This document shows positions 7,598-17,334 of a stretch of 64,000 nt of DNA, one piece after another. Under the pieces are notes generated by a model. The model searched no databases and was not told the DNA's origin. It worked only from the letters and a program-made list of their open reading frames with translations. Origin of the DNA: Arthrobacter sp. SDTb3-6 (GTDB lineage: Bacteria > Actinomycetota > Actinomycetes > Actinomycetales > Micrococcaceae). How positions within the stretch are numbered: position 1 is the stretch's first letter; every line of letters starts with the position of its first letter. The stretch spans positions 23,660-87,659 of the forward strand of contig NZ_JAAMFN010000018.1 in NCBI RefSeq assembly GCF_013376095.1, in the 5' to 3' direction. A program made the position numbers and the translations under genes.

Positions 7598-8671
7598 TTG
7601 CTGGAATTTACCGCCCGATTTGCCACTGCCGCCGAGATTGAGAGCTGGGACACCCTGGTCACGGCGAACCCCAACGGCGGCAACCTTCTCCAGTCCGCTT
7701 CCTTCGCGGCCGTCAAAAGGATCCACGGCTGGACGCCCCAGTTCCTGGCGTTCGACAGCGCCGAGTACACCAGCTACAACCTGGCCCTGGAGAAGGGGTT
7801 TCCGGGGCTGGGGCGGCTGTGGTACCTCATCAAGGGCCCGGACACCCGCGAGGTGGAGCACCTCCCGGCGATGATGGCAGCGCTGCACGCATTCACCCGG
7901 CGCGCCAGGCTCAACGTCTTTGCCGCGAAGATCGAACCCGACATCGTGGCCTCCCCGGAGGCCCGCGCCGTGCTCTCCGGGGCCGGCTACGTCAAGGTCC
8001 CCGACCTGCAACCCAACGACAGCACCGCCCTGCTGGACATCACCGCGGAACCTAACCAGCTGCTGCGCAACCTCCACTCGCGCGGGCGCAACGCCGTGCG
8101 ACGCGCCATCCGCGAGGGGGTGGAAGTGGTCCGCCCCGAAGCGACCGAGGCCACCATGCGCGCGCTCTACAACCTCATGGTGGGCACCTTCGAGGCCAAA
8201 AATGCGGGGGTGGCGCGTGAGTTTGGCTACTTCCGCCAGTTCTGGTCCGAGTTCGCCAGCCGCGGCCAGGGCCGGTTCTACTTTGTGCACGAAAACGGGG
8301 TCCCGTCGGTGGGCGCCTTCGTCATCAACTACGGCACCAAGGCCACCTACAAGGACGGCGGCTCGCTGCAGCAGCGCTCCCAGTACGGGGATTCCCACCT
8401 GATCCAGTGGGAGGCCATCCTGGACATGAAGGAGCTGGGCGCCGTCCAGTATGACTTCTGCGGCACGCCCCCGTCGGACAAGCTCAAGGACCCCAGCCAC
8501 CCGCACCACGGCCTGGGCCTGTTCAAGACCAGCTTCACGAAGACGGTCACGGATTTCGTCGGCTGCTGGGATGTGGTGTTCAGCCCCGTGCGGTATAAAT
8601 TGTGGACGGTTGCGGGGGAAAGGGTGTTGCGCCAGCTGTACACCCGACGCACGGGCCAAAAGTTTTACTAG
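7598..8671 (+). CDS. FemAB-family peptidoglycan interpeptide-bridge aminoacyltransferase
   Basis: 357 residues from TTG 7598. Two GNAT-like lobes are recognisable; the second contains the typical FemAB segments LHSRGRNAVRRAIREGVEV and AFVINYGTKATYKDGGS, and a C-terminal DFCGTPPSDKLKDPSHPHHGLGLFK stretch seen in FemX-like proteins (quoted in part as HHGLGLFK). These enzymes use aminoacyl-tRNA to add bridge residues to lipid II at the cytoplasmic face, fitting an A3-type wall. The coiled-coil insertion of staphylococcal FemA is absent. It lies just before a Thr/Ser exporter gene, an intriguing but unproven link because Thr and Ser are common bridge residues in this group. Confidence 0.85.
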   Translation: MLEFTARFATAAEIESWDTLVTANPNGGNLLQSASFAAVKRIHGWTPQFLAFDSAEYTSYNLALEKGFPGLGRLWYLIKGPDTREVEHLPAMMAALHAFTRRARLNVFAAKIEPDIVASPEARAVLSGAGYVKVPDLQPNDSTALLDITAEPNQLLRNLHSRGRNAVRRAIREGVEVVRPEATEATMRALYNLMVGTFEAKNAGVAREFGYFRQFWSEFASRGQGRFYFVHENGVPSVGAFVINYGTKATYKDGGSLQQRSQYGDSHLIQWEAILDMKELGAVQYDFCGTPPSDKLKDPSHPHHGLGLFKTSFTKTVTDFVGCWDVVFSPVRYKLWTVAGERVLRQLYTRRTGQKFY

Positions 8672-8753
8672 CCTTTTTGACCATGGACACGTCCGACGGC
8701 GGCCCCTCCGGCCGCTGTTGTGTCCGGTGGGGCACGTCCCCTGAGGAGAACGG

Positions 8754-10355
8754 ATGAGCAGCAGCTCCAACAACCGGGACAAGCGGGGCCCGGCGAAGCG
8801 CGGCCCGGCGAAGCCCACCGCACCGCCGGGGGAGGCCGCGCTGTCCGGGCAACCCGAAAAGGGTCCCTCGGCCACGCGCGACGTCCCGGCAGCCGGGCCG
8901 ATTCCGCTGGTGCCGGCGCCCCTGCACATGCCACCGCTGCTCCCGCCGCCGCGCCCCAACAAGGCCGCCCGCACCGTGCTGCGACGCCTGGTGCAGGGGG
9001 AGACCCCGCCCACGGCGCCCATGAACATTGTGGAACGGCTCGCCGGCAGCCCGTACGCGAACCCGACGATCCAGGTGGGCCTGGCCGACGAATCGGCGCG
9101 CAAGACCATCGACTTTGCGCTGCGCCTGGCCGAGACCATGTTCCGGTATGGTGCCGGCGCGCTGGAGGTGGAGACGTCCATCATTGCCGTCACGGCCGCC
9201 TTTGGCCTGCGCAACATCGAGGTGGACATCACCAACCAGTCGGTCATCATCAACTACGCACACCGCGACGGCGTGCCCATCACCTTGCTGCGCGTGGTCC
9301 GGTCCTGGACCAGCAACTACGCCGGCCTGGTCCAGGTCCACGAGCTCGTGACGGACATCGTTTCCGGCGGCGTGGCCCGGGACGACGCCTACCGCCGCCT
9401 GGACACCATCATCAAGCGGCCCAAGCCGTTCCCGCGCTGGATGGTATCCCTGGCCGAGGCGGTGTTCGCCGCCGCCGTGGTCGGCGTGATCGGCGGCGGC
9501 CTGCTGGGCATGCTGGTGTCCCTGGTGACCATCCTGCTCGCCGGCCAGATTGCACGCGTGCTTGGCAAATGGCGGGTGCCGGACTTCTTCGTCACCGCCA
9601 TCACCTCCTTCATCATCACCCTCGTGGCCGTGGTCTGTTTCATGTTCCACGTGCCGCTGAGCCCCTCGATGGTGGTGGCCGGCGGGATCCTGCTGATGCT
9701 GCCCTCGGGGCGGCTGGTCTCCGCCGTCCAGGATGCCATCAACGGCTTCCCCGTTACGGCGGCCGGGCGCTTCCTGTCCGCATTCCTGACGTTTGGCGCC
9801 ATCGTCTCCGGCATCGCCGTTGCCCTGGTCAGCGCGTCCATGCTGGGCGGGGACCGGATCAAGGTGGCGGAACCGATCGTCGGGTCCCTGCCGCTCTACA
9901 TCGTCCTGCCGCTGGTCGCCGTGGCCACCGTGACGCTGTGCATCGCCGAACAAACCTCCGTGCGCCTGCTGGTGCCCACCATGGCGGTGGCGCTGGCCGG
10001 CTACCTGGCCTATTACGGCGGGATCGAGCTGGGCCTCGGCGCCCGTTTTGCGCCCGCCCTGGCCGCGATCGTGGTGGGCATCCTGGCCCGCATCATCGCG
10101 CTGCGGCTGGGCGCCCCGCAGCTGGTGGTGGCCGTGCCGTCCATCATCTTCCTGCTGGTGGGCCTGTCCATCTTCCGGGCCATGTTCGTCCTGACGCTCA
10201 CGCCGGCCGACTCGGTGACCGGCGCCGTCGGAATCTTCAATGCCCTGGTGGTCATCCTTGCGGTGGCGGCCGGGGTGGTCCTGGGCGACAACATGGCCCG
10301 CCCGCTCACCAGGCCCCGCGGCCAGCAGGTCCGACGCCGCAACCGTCGCCGCTGA
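8754..10355 (+). CDS. thrE: Threonine/serine exporter family membrane protein
   Basis: 533 residues in the ThrE family. A disordered Pro/Arg-rich N-terminal tail (1-90) is followed by the cytoplasmic ThrE domain (about 105-260; DESARKTIDFALRLAETMFRYGAGALEVE) and about ten hydrophobic segments from residue 235 to the end. Corynebacterium ThrE exports L-threonine and L-serine using the proton gradient. GAGGAGAACGG just before the ATG provides the RBS. The gene stands alone and is convergent with the siderophore-interacting protein gene, a short GC-rich hairpin lying between them. Confidence 0.85.
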   Translation: MSSSSNNRDKRGPAKRGPAKPTAPPGEAALSGQPEKGPSATRDVPAAGPIPLVPAPLHMPPLLPPPRPNKAARTVLRRLVQGETPPTAPMNIVERLAGSPYANPTIQVGLADESARKTIDFALRLAETMFRYGAGALEVETSIIAVTAAFGLRNIEVDITNQSVIINYAHRDGVPITLLRVVRSWTSNYAGLVQVHELVTDIVSGGVARDDAYRRLDTIIKRPKPFPRWMVSLAEAVFAAAVVGVIGGGLLGMLVSLVTILLAGQIARVLGKWRVPDFFVTAITSFIITLVAVVCFMFHVPLSPSMVVAGGILLMLPSGRLVSAVQDAINGFPVTAAGRFLSAFLTFGAIVSGIAVALVSASMLGGDRIKVAEPIVGSLPLYIVLPLVAVATVTLCIAEQTSVRLLVPTMAVALAGYLAYYGGIELGLGARFAPALAAIVVGILARIIALRLGAPQLVVAVPSIIFLLVGLSIFRAMFVLTLTPADSVTGAVGIFNALVVILAVAAGVVLGDNMARPLTRPRGQQVRRRNRRR

Positions 10356-10368
10356 CCGCTGCCGCCCT

Positions 10369-10392
10369 CCCGCACGGCTGCCGCGGTGCGGG
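10369..10392. terminator. Possible bidirectional terminator hairpin
   Basis: Arms CCCGCAC (10369-10375) and GTGCGGG (10386-10392) pair perfectly around a 10-nt loop in the 37-bp gap between convergent genes. There is no U-run, so its terminator role is only suggested by position. Confidence 0.35.
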
Positions 10393-11247
10393 CTAGAGGA
10401 TCTTGCCGATGGGCTGCTTCTTCTCCGCCTGGAAGTAGTCCTCGGTCCGGCCGTAGGCCCAGTAGCCCGAGAGGGACACCTGGCTGCGGGCCAGGCCGCG
10501 CTGCTTGAACAGGACGTCGCGCAGGGCCTTCATGTACTCGCGCTCGCCGTGGACGAACACGTCGACGGCGCCGTCGGGCCAGGGGCCGCCGGCAACGGCG
10601 TCCGCCAGCAGCGTGCTCGCGTCCGGCGTGGCGCCGCGCCGGAACAGCCACACCACCTCGACGCCGGCCGGCGCGGCGATCGGCTGGATGTCCGCTTCCG
10701 TGTCCACCTCAAGGTAGGCGTAGCCCACGGCCCCGGCGGGCAGCGCCTCAAGGGCCGCCGCAATGGCGGGCAGGGCCGCCTCGTCGCCGCCCAACAGGTA
10801 CCAGTCCGCGTCCGGGTTGGGCCGGTAGGCGCCGCCGGGTCCGGAAAAGATGATCCGGTCCCCGGGGGCGGCAGCGGCAGCCCACGGTCCGGCCAGGCCG
10901 CTGTCGCCGTGAATGACAAAGTCGATCGCGAGCTCCTGTGCGGCCAGGTCCAGCCAGCGCACGGTGTACGTGCGGGTGGCTGGCCACTGTTCCCGCGGCA
11001 TGGTCTCGCGCAGCGCAAACACATCCACGGGCTCGGCATAGTCCACGCCGGGCTGCAGGAAGTGGATTTTCACGTACATGTCGGTGGCGTCCTTGGCTTC
11101 AAAGGCGGCCAGGCCGGGCCCGCCGGCCACGACGCGCACCATGTGCGGGCTCAGCTGTTCCGTGCGCACCACGTCCAGCACGAACTGGGGCCGGCGCTTC
11201 ACGGCCGGGGCAACCACCGTTTCCTTGCCGGTGTCAGCGGAATTCAC
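10393..11247 (-). CDS. Siderophore-interacting protein (FAD-dependent ferric-siderophore reductase)
   Basis: 284 residues. The FAD-binding motif TRTYTVRW and the domain order (flavin-binding barrel, then NAD(P)H-binding SIP domain with the C-terminal SGYWAYGRTEDYF motif) are those of ViuB/SIP proteins, which reduce imported ferric siderophores in the cytoplasm. GTG at 11247 is preferred because AGGAG lies 6 nt upstream; an in-frame ATG at 11289 lacks such a site. No siderophore transporter is adjacent. A DtxR-type regulator at 29.7 kb is a candidate iron sensor, but no iron box was recognised here. Confidence 0.88.
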   Translation of the reverse strand: MNSADTGKETVVAPAVKRRPQFVLDVVRTEQLSPHMVRVVAGGPGLAAFEAKDATDMYVKIHFLQPGVDYAEPVDVFALRETMPREQWPATRTYTVRWLDLAAQELAIDFVIHGDSGLAGPWAAAAAPGDRIIFSGPGGAYRPNPDADWYLLGGDEAALPAIAAALEALPAGAVGYAYLEVDTEADIQPIAAPAGVEVVWLFRRGATPDASTLLADAVAGGPWPDGAVDVFVHGEREYMKALRDVLFKQRGLARSQVSLSGYWAYGRTEDYFQAEKKQPIGKIL

Positions 11248-11343
11248 AAATCGCTCCTGGGAAAAGGGGGCGTCGGCAGGACCGCCCATGAAGTCGGGTT
11301 GTCCTCACGCTATCAGGGGCTGCCGGCCGCTGCCTGCAGGTGG

Positions 11344-12099
11344 TCAGGCGGGCAGCCGCCAGTCGACCGGCCCGCTGCCCTGCAGCTCCAGCGACGCGTT
11401 GATGCGGCTGAACGGGCGCGAGCCGAAAAACCCGCGCGACGCCGACAGCGGGCTGGGGTGGGCCGCTTCAATGATGGCGGTGCCCGCCAGCAGCGGCGCC
11501 AGCTTTTGTGCGTCGCGTCCCCACAGCACGCTTACCAAGGGCTGTTTCCGCGCAGCCAGTGCCTTGATGACGGCCTCCGTGACGCCTTCCCAGCCACGAC
11601 GCCGGTGCGAGCCTGCCGCGCCCGGCGCCACCGTGAGCACGCGGTTGAGCAGGAGGACGCCCTGGCCGGCCCAGGCGCTGAGGTCGCCGTGCGCTGCCGG
11701 GGCGATGCCGAGGTCGGCCTGCAGTTCCCTGTAGATGTTGTTCAGGCTGCGGGGGAGGGGCCGGGTGGCCCGGTCCACGGCGAAGGCCAGGCCCACCGAA
11801 TGCCCGGGCGTCGGGTAAGGGTCCTGGCCCACCACCAGGACCTTGACGCCGGACAGGGGCGCGGCCAAGGCGCGCAGCACCCGGGCGGGGGGAGGCAGGA
11901 AGGAGGTCCCGGCGTCGTACTCCCGGCGCAGCATGCGCCCCAGGTCCCGAAGGGCATGTTCCTGGCCGGCCAGGGCCGCAGCCCAGTCAGGTGACAGCAG
12001 CGCGAGCGGGTCCGTGCCCAACGTGTCGAGTGCCTGCAGCTGCGCGGCGTCCCAGGCGGCCGGGGAGGGGAGGTCAAAAAGACCGGGGGTGGAGTCCAT
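11344..12099 (-). CDS. ung: Uracil-DNA glycosylase (family 1)
   Basis: 251 residues. The water-activating motif GQDPYPTPGHS (catalytic D93) and the C-terminal DNA-intercalation loop HPSPLSASRGFFGSRPFS are complete, so the enzyme should excise uracil from DNA to begin base-excision repair. The ATG at 12099 begins MDSTPGLFD; an in-frame ATG at 12141 would add 14 residues of no family character. It is divergent from the DUF3263 gene. No other repair genes are in the same operon. Confidence 0.92.
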   Translation of the reverse strand: MDSTPGLFDLPSPAAWDAAQLQALDTLGTDPLALLSPDWAAALAGQEHALRDLGRMLRREYDAGTSFLPPPARVLRALAAPLSGVKVLVVGQDPYPTPGHSVGLAFAVDRATRPLPRSLNNIYRELQADLGIAPAAHGDLSAWAGQGVLLLNRVLTVAPGAAGSHRRRGWEGVTEAVIKALAARKQPLVSVLWGRDAQKLAPLLAGTAIIEAAHPSPLSASRGFFGSRPFSRINASLELQGSGPVDWRLPA

Positions 12100-12185
12100 G
12101 GTTCCATTCTCACCGCATCCACGGAATGACACGGCTGTCATTCGCCTTTATCATGGAAGAGTGGCGCGCCGGCAGGGCGCCGCAG

Positions 12186-12215
12186 CAAAAACCGGGCCGG
12201 CAAAAACCGGGCCGG
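12186..12215 (+). repeat. Perfect 15-bp tandem duplication upstream of DUF3263 gene
   Basis: The unit CAAAAACCGGGCCGG occurs twice head to tail (12186-12200 and 12201-12215) in the leader region between ung and the DUF3263 gene, 11 bp before its RBS. It could be a chance duplication or part of a leader structure. Confidence 0.6.
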
Positions 12216-12239
12216 GATGTGGAACTGAAGGAGTGTGCA

Positions 12240-12542
12240 GTGGTGCCAGCAGCCGAACCGTCGCAGCATGTGCCCGCCGCAGGGCACGGTGACGCGGCAG
12301 GGCTGGGCGAGCGGGAGGCCCGGATGCTGGCCCTGGAACGGCAGTGGTGGAAGTATGCGGGGGCCAAGGAACAGGCCATCCGCGACATGTTCGACCTGTC
12401 CGCCACCCATTACTACCAAATCCTCAATGCGTTGATCGACACCGAAGCCGCCTTGGAGCATGACCCCATGTTGGTCAAGCGGTTGCGTAGACTACGTACA
12501 TCGCGCCAAAAGGCCCGGACCGCACGCCGGCTCGGAAACTGA
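12240..12542 (+). CDS. DUF3263 domain protein (small putative helix-turn-helix protein)
   Basis: 100 residues. The core LERQWWKYAGAKEQAIRDMFDLSATHYYQILNALID matches the DUF3263 family of small actinobacterial proteins with a predicted HTH: the protein is probably DNA-binding, and a basic tail (KRLRRLRTSRQKARTARR) supports this. GTG 12240 is chosen because GAAGGAG (12227-12233) lies 6 nt upstream; the frame stays open through the whole ung overlap but without coding character. Next is the LytR_C gene after 42 nt, a pairing I recall as common in actinobacteria. Function unknown. Confidence 0.82.
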   Translation: MVPAAEPSQHVPAAGHGDAAGLGEREARMLALERQWWKYAGAKEQAIRDMFDLSATHYYQILNALIDTEAALEHDPMLVKRLRRLRTSRQKARTARRLGN

Positions 12543-12584
12543 CGCACGCTTCCACTGCCTCACCCCCAAGGACAGCACTGCACC

Positions 12585-13181
12585 ATGACAAATTACCCGC
12601 GGGACGAATTTGACCGTGTTCCGGAGAACTCAGCGCGCCACGGCGTCCACCGTGCCTCACTGGAGGTCGCCTCGCGCAGCCTGGTGCCGCTGATGATCTT
12701 CGGTGTTGCGGCGCTGTGTGTGGGCCTGTTGGCGTTCCTGATCGTGCCCAAGTTCAGCGGCCACGAGATGGCCGCGATCCCGCCGGCCAGCCAGTCCGCC
12801 ACCGCCCCGGCCACGCCGCACAGCAAGCAGCCGGCCACCACCAAGGCCCCCAGCGCTGCCCCGAGCACCGCTCCGGCCCCGACGCCGTCGGCCGCACCGG
12901 CTGCCACGGTGGACAAGTCCACCGCCGTCGTGGTCTTCAACGCCACCGGCATCGGCGGACTGGCGGCCCGGTACAGCGGACAGCTTGCCGCGAACGGCTG
13001 GACCGTTGCACAGACCGGCAACTGGTCCGGCTCCCCGCAGGGCATTTCCTCCATCATCTACAACGGCGCGGCACAAAAGGCCAATGCCGAGGCCCTTGGC
13101 AGGCTGCTGAACATCTCCACGCTGCTGGACTCCGCCGAGATGGGTGTTCCGCTGACGATCATCCTCGGCCCGGGCGCGTAG
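12585..13181 (+). CDS. Membrane-anchored LytR C-terminal-domain protein
   Basis: 198 residues. One membrane helix (VPLMIFGVAALCVGLLAFLIV, about 32-52), an Ala/Pro/Thr-rich linker (65-108), then a LytR_C domain (110-196; VVVFNATGIGGLAARYSGQLAANGW). The domain should face the outside of the cell. Its role is unclear; LytR_C domains occur with wall-polymer ligases, but no LCP domain is present here. It probably forms an operon with the DUF3263 gene and is convergent with the TM2 gene. Confidence 0.82.
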   Translation: MTNYPRDEFDRVPENSARHGVHRASLEVASRSLVPLMIFGVAALCVGLLAFLIVPKFSGHEMAAIPPASQSATAPATPHSKQPATTKAPSAAPSTAPAPTPSAAPAATVDKSTAVVVFNATGIGGLAARYSGQLAANGWTVAQTGNWSGSPQGISSIIYNGAAQKANAEALGRLLNISTLLDSAEMGVPLTIILGPGA

Positions 13182-13227
13182 GGGCACCACCCACGCGCCG
13201 GTGCCTCCTGCGCCCCGGTTGCCGGCG

Positions 13228-13767
13228 TCAGTCCTTGAGCGGAATGCCCCTCGCGTCCGTGCGGAAACCATCGTTGCCGACCAGGATCAGGATCCCCTCG
13301 ACCAGGCCCCAAATGGCGATGGCCCAGGCGAGGGCGCCGAAGCTGATCACGGAAATGAGCAGTTGGATCAAGGCCTTCTTGGTATAGCCGAGGTAGAAGT
13401 TGTGGATGCCGAGGGAGCCCAGCAGTATCCCCAGGACGCCGGCTGCAACCTTCGACTTTTGCCCTCCCTGGGGCAGGCCGTAGCCGGGCTGCTGGAACTG
13501 CTGTTGCGGCTGCTGGTAGACCGGCGGTTGCTGGTATGGCTGTTGCGGCTGCTGGTAGACCGGCGGTTGCTGGTATGGCTGTTGCGGCTGCTGGTAGACC
13601 GGCGGCTGCTGGTATGGCTGAGGCGGCTGGCCGAAATAGGCTGGCGGCCCCTGGCCGGCGGGTTGCTGGTGCGGCGGCTGTCCATGGCTGGGCGGGGCAG
13701 GCTGGTCATAGCCGGCCGGGACGCCGGGCTGCCGGGCCGGATCGGCGGGGTTTGGGTTCTCGGTCAT
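13228..13767 (-). CDS. TM2-domain membrane protein with Gln/Pro/Tyr-rich repeat tail
   Basis: 179 residues. The N-terminal half is almost entirely Pro, Gln and Tyr, with three copies of the 13-residue unit QQPQQPYQQPPVY. The C-terminal half is a TM2 domain: two membrane helices (VAAGVLGILLGSLGIHNFYLGYTKKA and LLISVISFGALAWAIAIWGLVEGILIL in part), with the IHNFYLG turn. ATG 13767 has AAGGAG 5 nt upstream, so the longer frame starting at 13824 is rejected. Function unknown; low-complexity heads on TM2 proteins are common in actinobacteria. Confidence 0.85.
   Translation of the reverse strand: MTENPNPADPARQPGVPAGYDQPAPPSHGQPPHQQPAGQGPPAYFGQPPQPYQQPPVYQQPQQPYQQPPVYQQPQQPYQQPPVYQQPQQQFQQPGYGLPQGGQKSKVAAGVLGILLGSLGIHNFYLGYTKKALIQLLISVISFGALAWAIAIWGLVEGILILVGNDGFRTDARGIPLKD
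13502..13618. repeat. Three 39-bp tandem repeats inside the TM2 gene
   Basis: Units lie at 13502-13540, 13541-13579 and 13580-13618. The first two are identical and the third differs at one base. Each encodes 13 residues, so copy-number change would keep the frame. Such near-identity implies recent expansion or gene conversion. Confidence 0.95.
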
Positions 13768-13963
13768 GGGGGCTCCTTGGTGTCGCGGACGTTGGCAGTT
13801 CCAGCGCCCCTGCGGCCGGTGCACGTGCCCCAGGTGCTGTGCTGACGACTTTCTGTGATTAACGCTAGCCGCTTATGCGAAACAGTGAAAGCATTCAGCG
13901 CCCGGCCATGCACCCGGCCAGGCGCCCCTGCGTTCGCCCGCAGCACACATGAAGGCCGCGCGC

Positions 13964-15820
<1,857 letters not shown>

Positions 15821-15832
15821 ACCCCTGCTTCC

Positions 15833-15874
15833 CCAATGGGCGTCCCCTCCCACGGTGGAGGGGGCGCCCATTGG
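15833..15874 (+). terminator. Strong hairpin after groEL
   Basis: Arms beginning CCAATGGGCG (15833) and ending CGCCCATTGG (15874) form a stem of about 17 bp with one mismatch, 13 nt after the groEL stop. No U-run follows, so it may work as an L-shaped actinobacterial terminator. Confidence 0.65.
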
Positions 15875-15910
15875 CGTTTAAGTGTCGGATTCATCTGAAA
15901 GTATTGGGCC

Positions 15911-16873
15911 ATGACAATTGTTGCGGCAGCCGATGGTTCGGCTTTGGGAAATCCCGGCCCCGCCGGATGGGCCTGGTATGTGGACGAGAACTGCTGGCGG
16001 GCCGGCGGCTGGCCACACGGGACAAACAACATGGGAGAGCTTATGGCCGTCCTTGACCTGTTCAAGTCCACGGCGCACCTCCCGCAGGAACCACTGCACA
16101 TCCTGTGCGACAGCCAATACGTCATCAACTGCATCACCAAGTGGATGCCCGGCTGGAAACGCAAGGGATGGCGCAAGGCCGACGGCAAGCCCGTGCTGAA
16201 CGTGGACCTGCTGAAGGAGATCGACGCCGCCATCGTCGGACGCAAGTACAAGTTCGAGTGGGTCAAGGGCCACGCCGGCCACGACCTCAACGAAGCCGCG
16301 GACGACCGGGCCCGCGACGCCGCCACAGCCTACCAGGCCAAGCGCGAGCCCAGGCACGGCCCCGGCTTCCCCGGCGCCGCACCGGCCGGAGCACAGGCTC
16401 AGGAGCCCGTCCCGGACCCTGCACTGGCCCGTGCCCCAATAACGGTTCCTGCCCCGGCAACGGCCCCCGCACAGCCCGAGCTGTTTTCCATGCTCGATGA
16501 CGAACCGGACCCCGCCTTCGCGCCCCACCCTGCCGCCGCACTGGAAACCGTGGTGGAACTGGAGCGGGAACTAATGGACCCGGCGGTCCGCTCCGACCCC
16601 CTACGTGCCGGAGAACTCCTGCATCCGGATTTCGAGGAGATCGGTTCGTCCGGGCGCCGGTGGTCGCGCCAGGAAATCCTGGCCATGTTCAGCGACGGAG
16701 AAGCTGCGGAGGCAGGCCTTGAGGTCCTGACCCTCAACCGGCTCGACGCGGCCACGGCCCTGCTGACCTACCGCAGCACCGGCCCGAGGGGGAACTCGCT
16801 GCGCAGTTCCATCTGGCAGCACGAGAACGGCCGCTGGCAGGTGCGCTTCCACCAAGGCACCACGGAGGCGTAG
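15911..16873 (+). CDS. RNase HI fused to a C-terminal NTF2-like (DUF4440-type) domain
   Basis: 320 residues. The N-terminal 140 are a complete RNase HI with metal ligands D8, E43, D67 and D131 and the KGHAGH segment, so cleavage of RNA in RNA-DNA hybrids is expected. A Pro/Ala-rich linker (145-205) leads to a second domain (about 211-320; RAGELLHPDFEEIGSSGRRWSR ... WQVRFHQGTTEA) of NTF2-like/DUF4440 type, a small cone-shaped fold used for ligand binding or catalysis. The fusion is unusual. Monocistronic, behind groEL and convergent with the WXG100 gene. What the second domain adds is unknown. Confidence 0.87.
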   Translation: MTIVAAADGSALGNPGPAGWAWYVDENCWRAGGWPHGTNNMGELMAVLDLFKSTAHLPQEPLHILCDSQYVINCITKWMPGWKRKGWRKADGKPVLNVDLLKEIDAAIVGRKYKFEWVKGHAGHDLNEAADDRARDAATAYQAKREPRHGPGFPGAAPAGAQAQEPVPDPALARAPITVPAPATAPAQPELFSMLDDEPDPAFAPHPAAALETVVELERELMDPAVRSDPLRAGELLHPDFEEIGSSGRRWSRQEILAMFSDGEAAEAGLEVLTLNRLDAATALLTYRSTGPRGNSLRSSIWQHENGRWQVRFHQGTTEA

Positions 16874-16887
16874 CCCCGCCTCCTGCC

Positions 16888-16916
16888 GGGGCTGCCGCCG
16901 TGCCGGAGGCAGCCCC
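16888..16916. terminator. Possible bidirectional terminator
   Basis: GGGGCTGCC (16888-16896) and GGCAGCCCC (16908-16916) form a perfect 9-bp stem with an 11-nt loop between the convergent RNase HI and WXG100 genes. Confidence 0.45.
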
Positions 16917-16931
16917 CTGCCGCCGGCCGGG

Positions 16932-17225
16932 TCAGCGCACCGTGAACATGCGCGCGTTCGCCTCCTCCGCCTGGGCATACTGGGTGGCCGCCATGGACAG
17001 GGCGGAGTTGATGCTTTCCAGTGACGCCTCGACCTTGACCTGGGTGGTGTGCCATTCCTGAAGCAGCGCCTGGAAGTTGGTGGCGGCCGCACCGCTCCAG
17101 GTGGCCTGCAGGTCCATCAGGTTGCGCTTCATGCCGTCGACCTCCATCCTGATGCGGTCCACCGAGCCCTTGACCGCGGTGCTTTTGACGGCGAGGTCGT
17201 CGCTGTTGACGTTGAACTGGGCCAT
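16932..17225 (-). CDS. WXG100-family (ESX/type VII secretion substrate) protein
   Basis: 97 residues, the classic size. The central WSG motif (DLQATWSGAAATNFQALL) sits in the turn between two helices predicted to form a hairpin, and a YAQAEEANARMF tail resembles the C-terminal Yxxx(D/E) secretion signal (YAQAE). ATG 17225 has AGGAGG 5 nt upstream. No EccC ATPase, EccB, EccD or partner WXG100 gene is within the window, so it would have to use a type VII system encoded elsewhere or act as a homodimer. The sensor-kinase gene lies upstream on the same strand after about 110 nt. Confidence 0.88.
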   Translation of the reverse strand: MAQFNVNSDDLAVKSTAVKGSVDRIRMEVDGMKRNLMDLQATWSGAAATNFQALLQEWHTTQVKVEASLESINSALSMAATQYAQAEEANARMFTVR

Positions 17226-17334
17226 GGGGTCCTCCTGCTCGTGGGGTTCCACCGCGTGGAACGCTGCCTGGACCTCCCACGCTAGGGCCGCGGCCGGCAG
17301 GGGCGCCACCGCAGTTCAGGCATGTGTGGGCACC

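Noticed and set aside
13502..13618. Regular repeats that could be taken for a CRISPR array
   Set aside because: The 39-bp units are directly adjacent with no spacers, keep the reading frame of the TM2 gene, and no cas gene is present.
16932..17334. An ESX secretion locus
   Set aside because: Only one WXG100 gene is present; none of the neighbours is an Ecc component.
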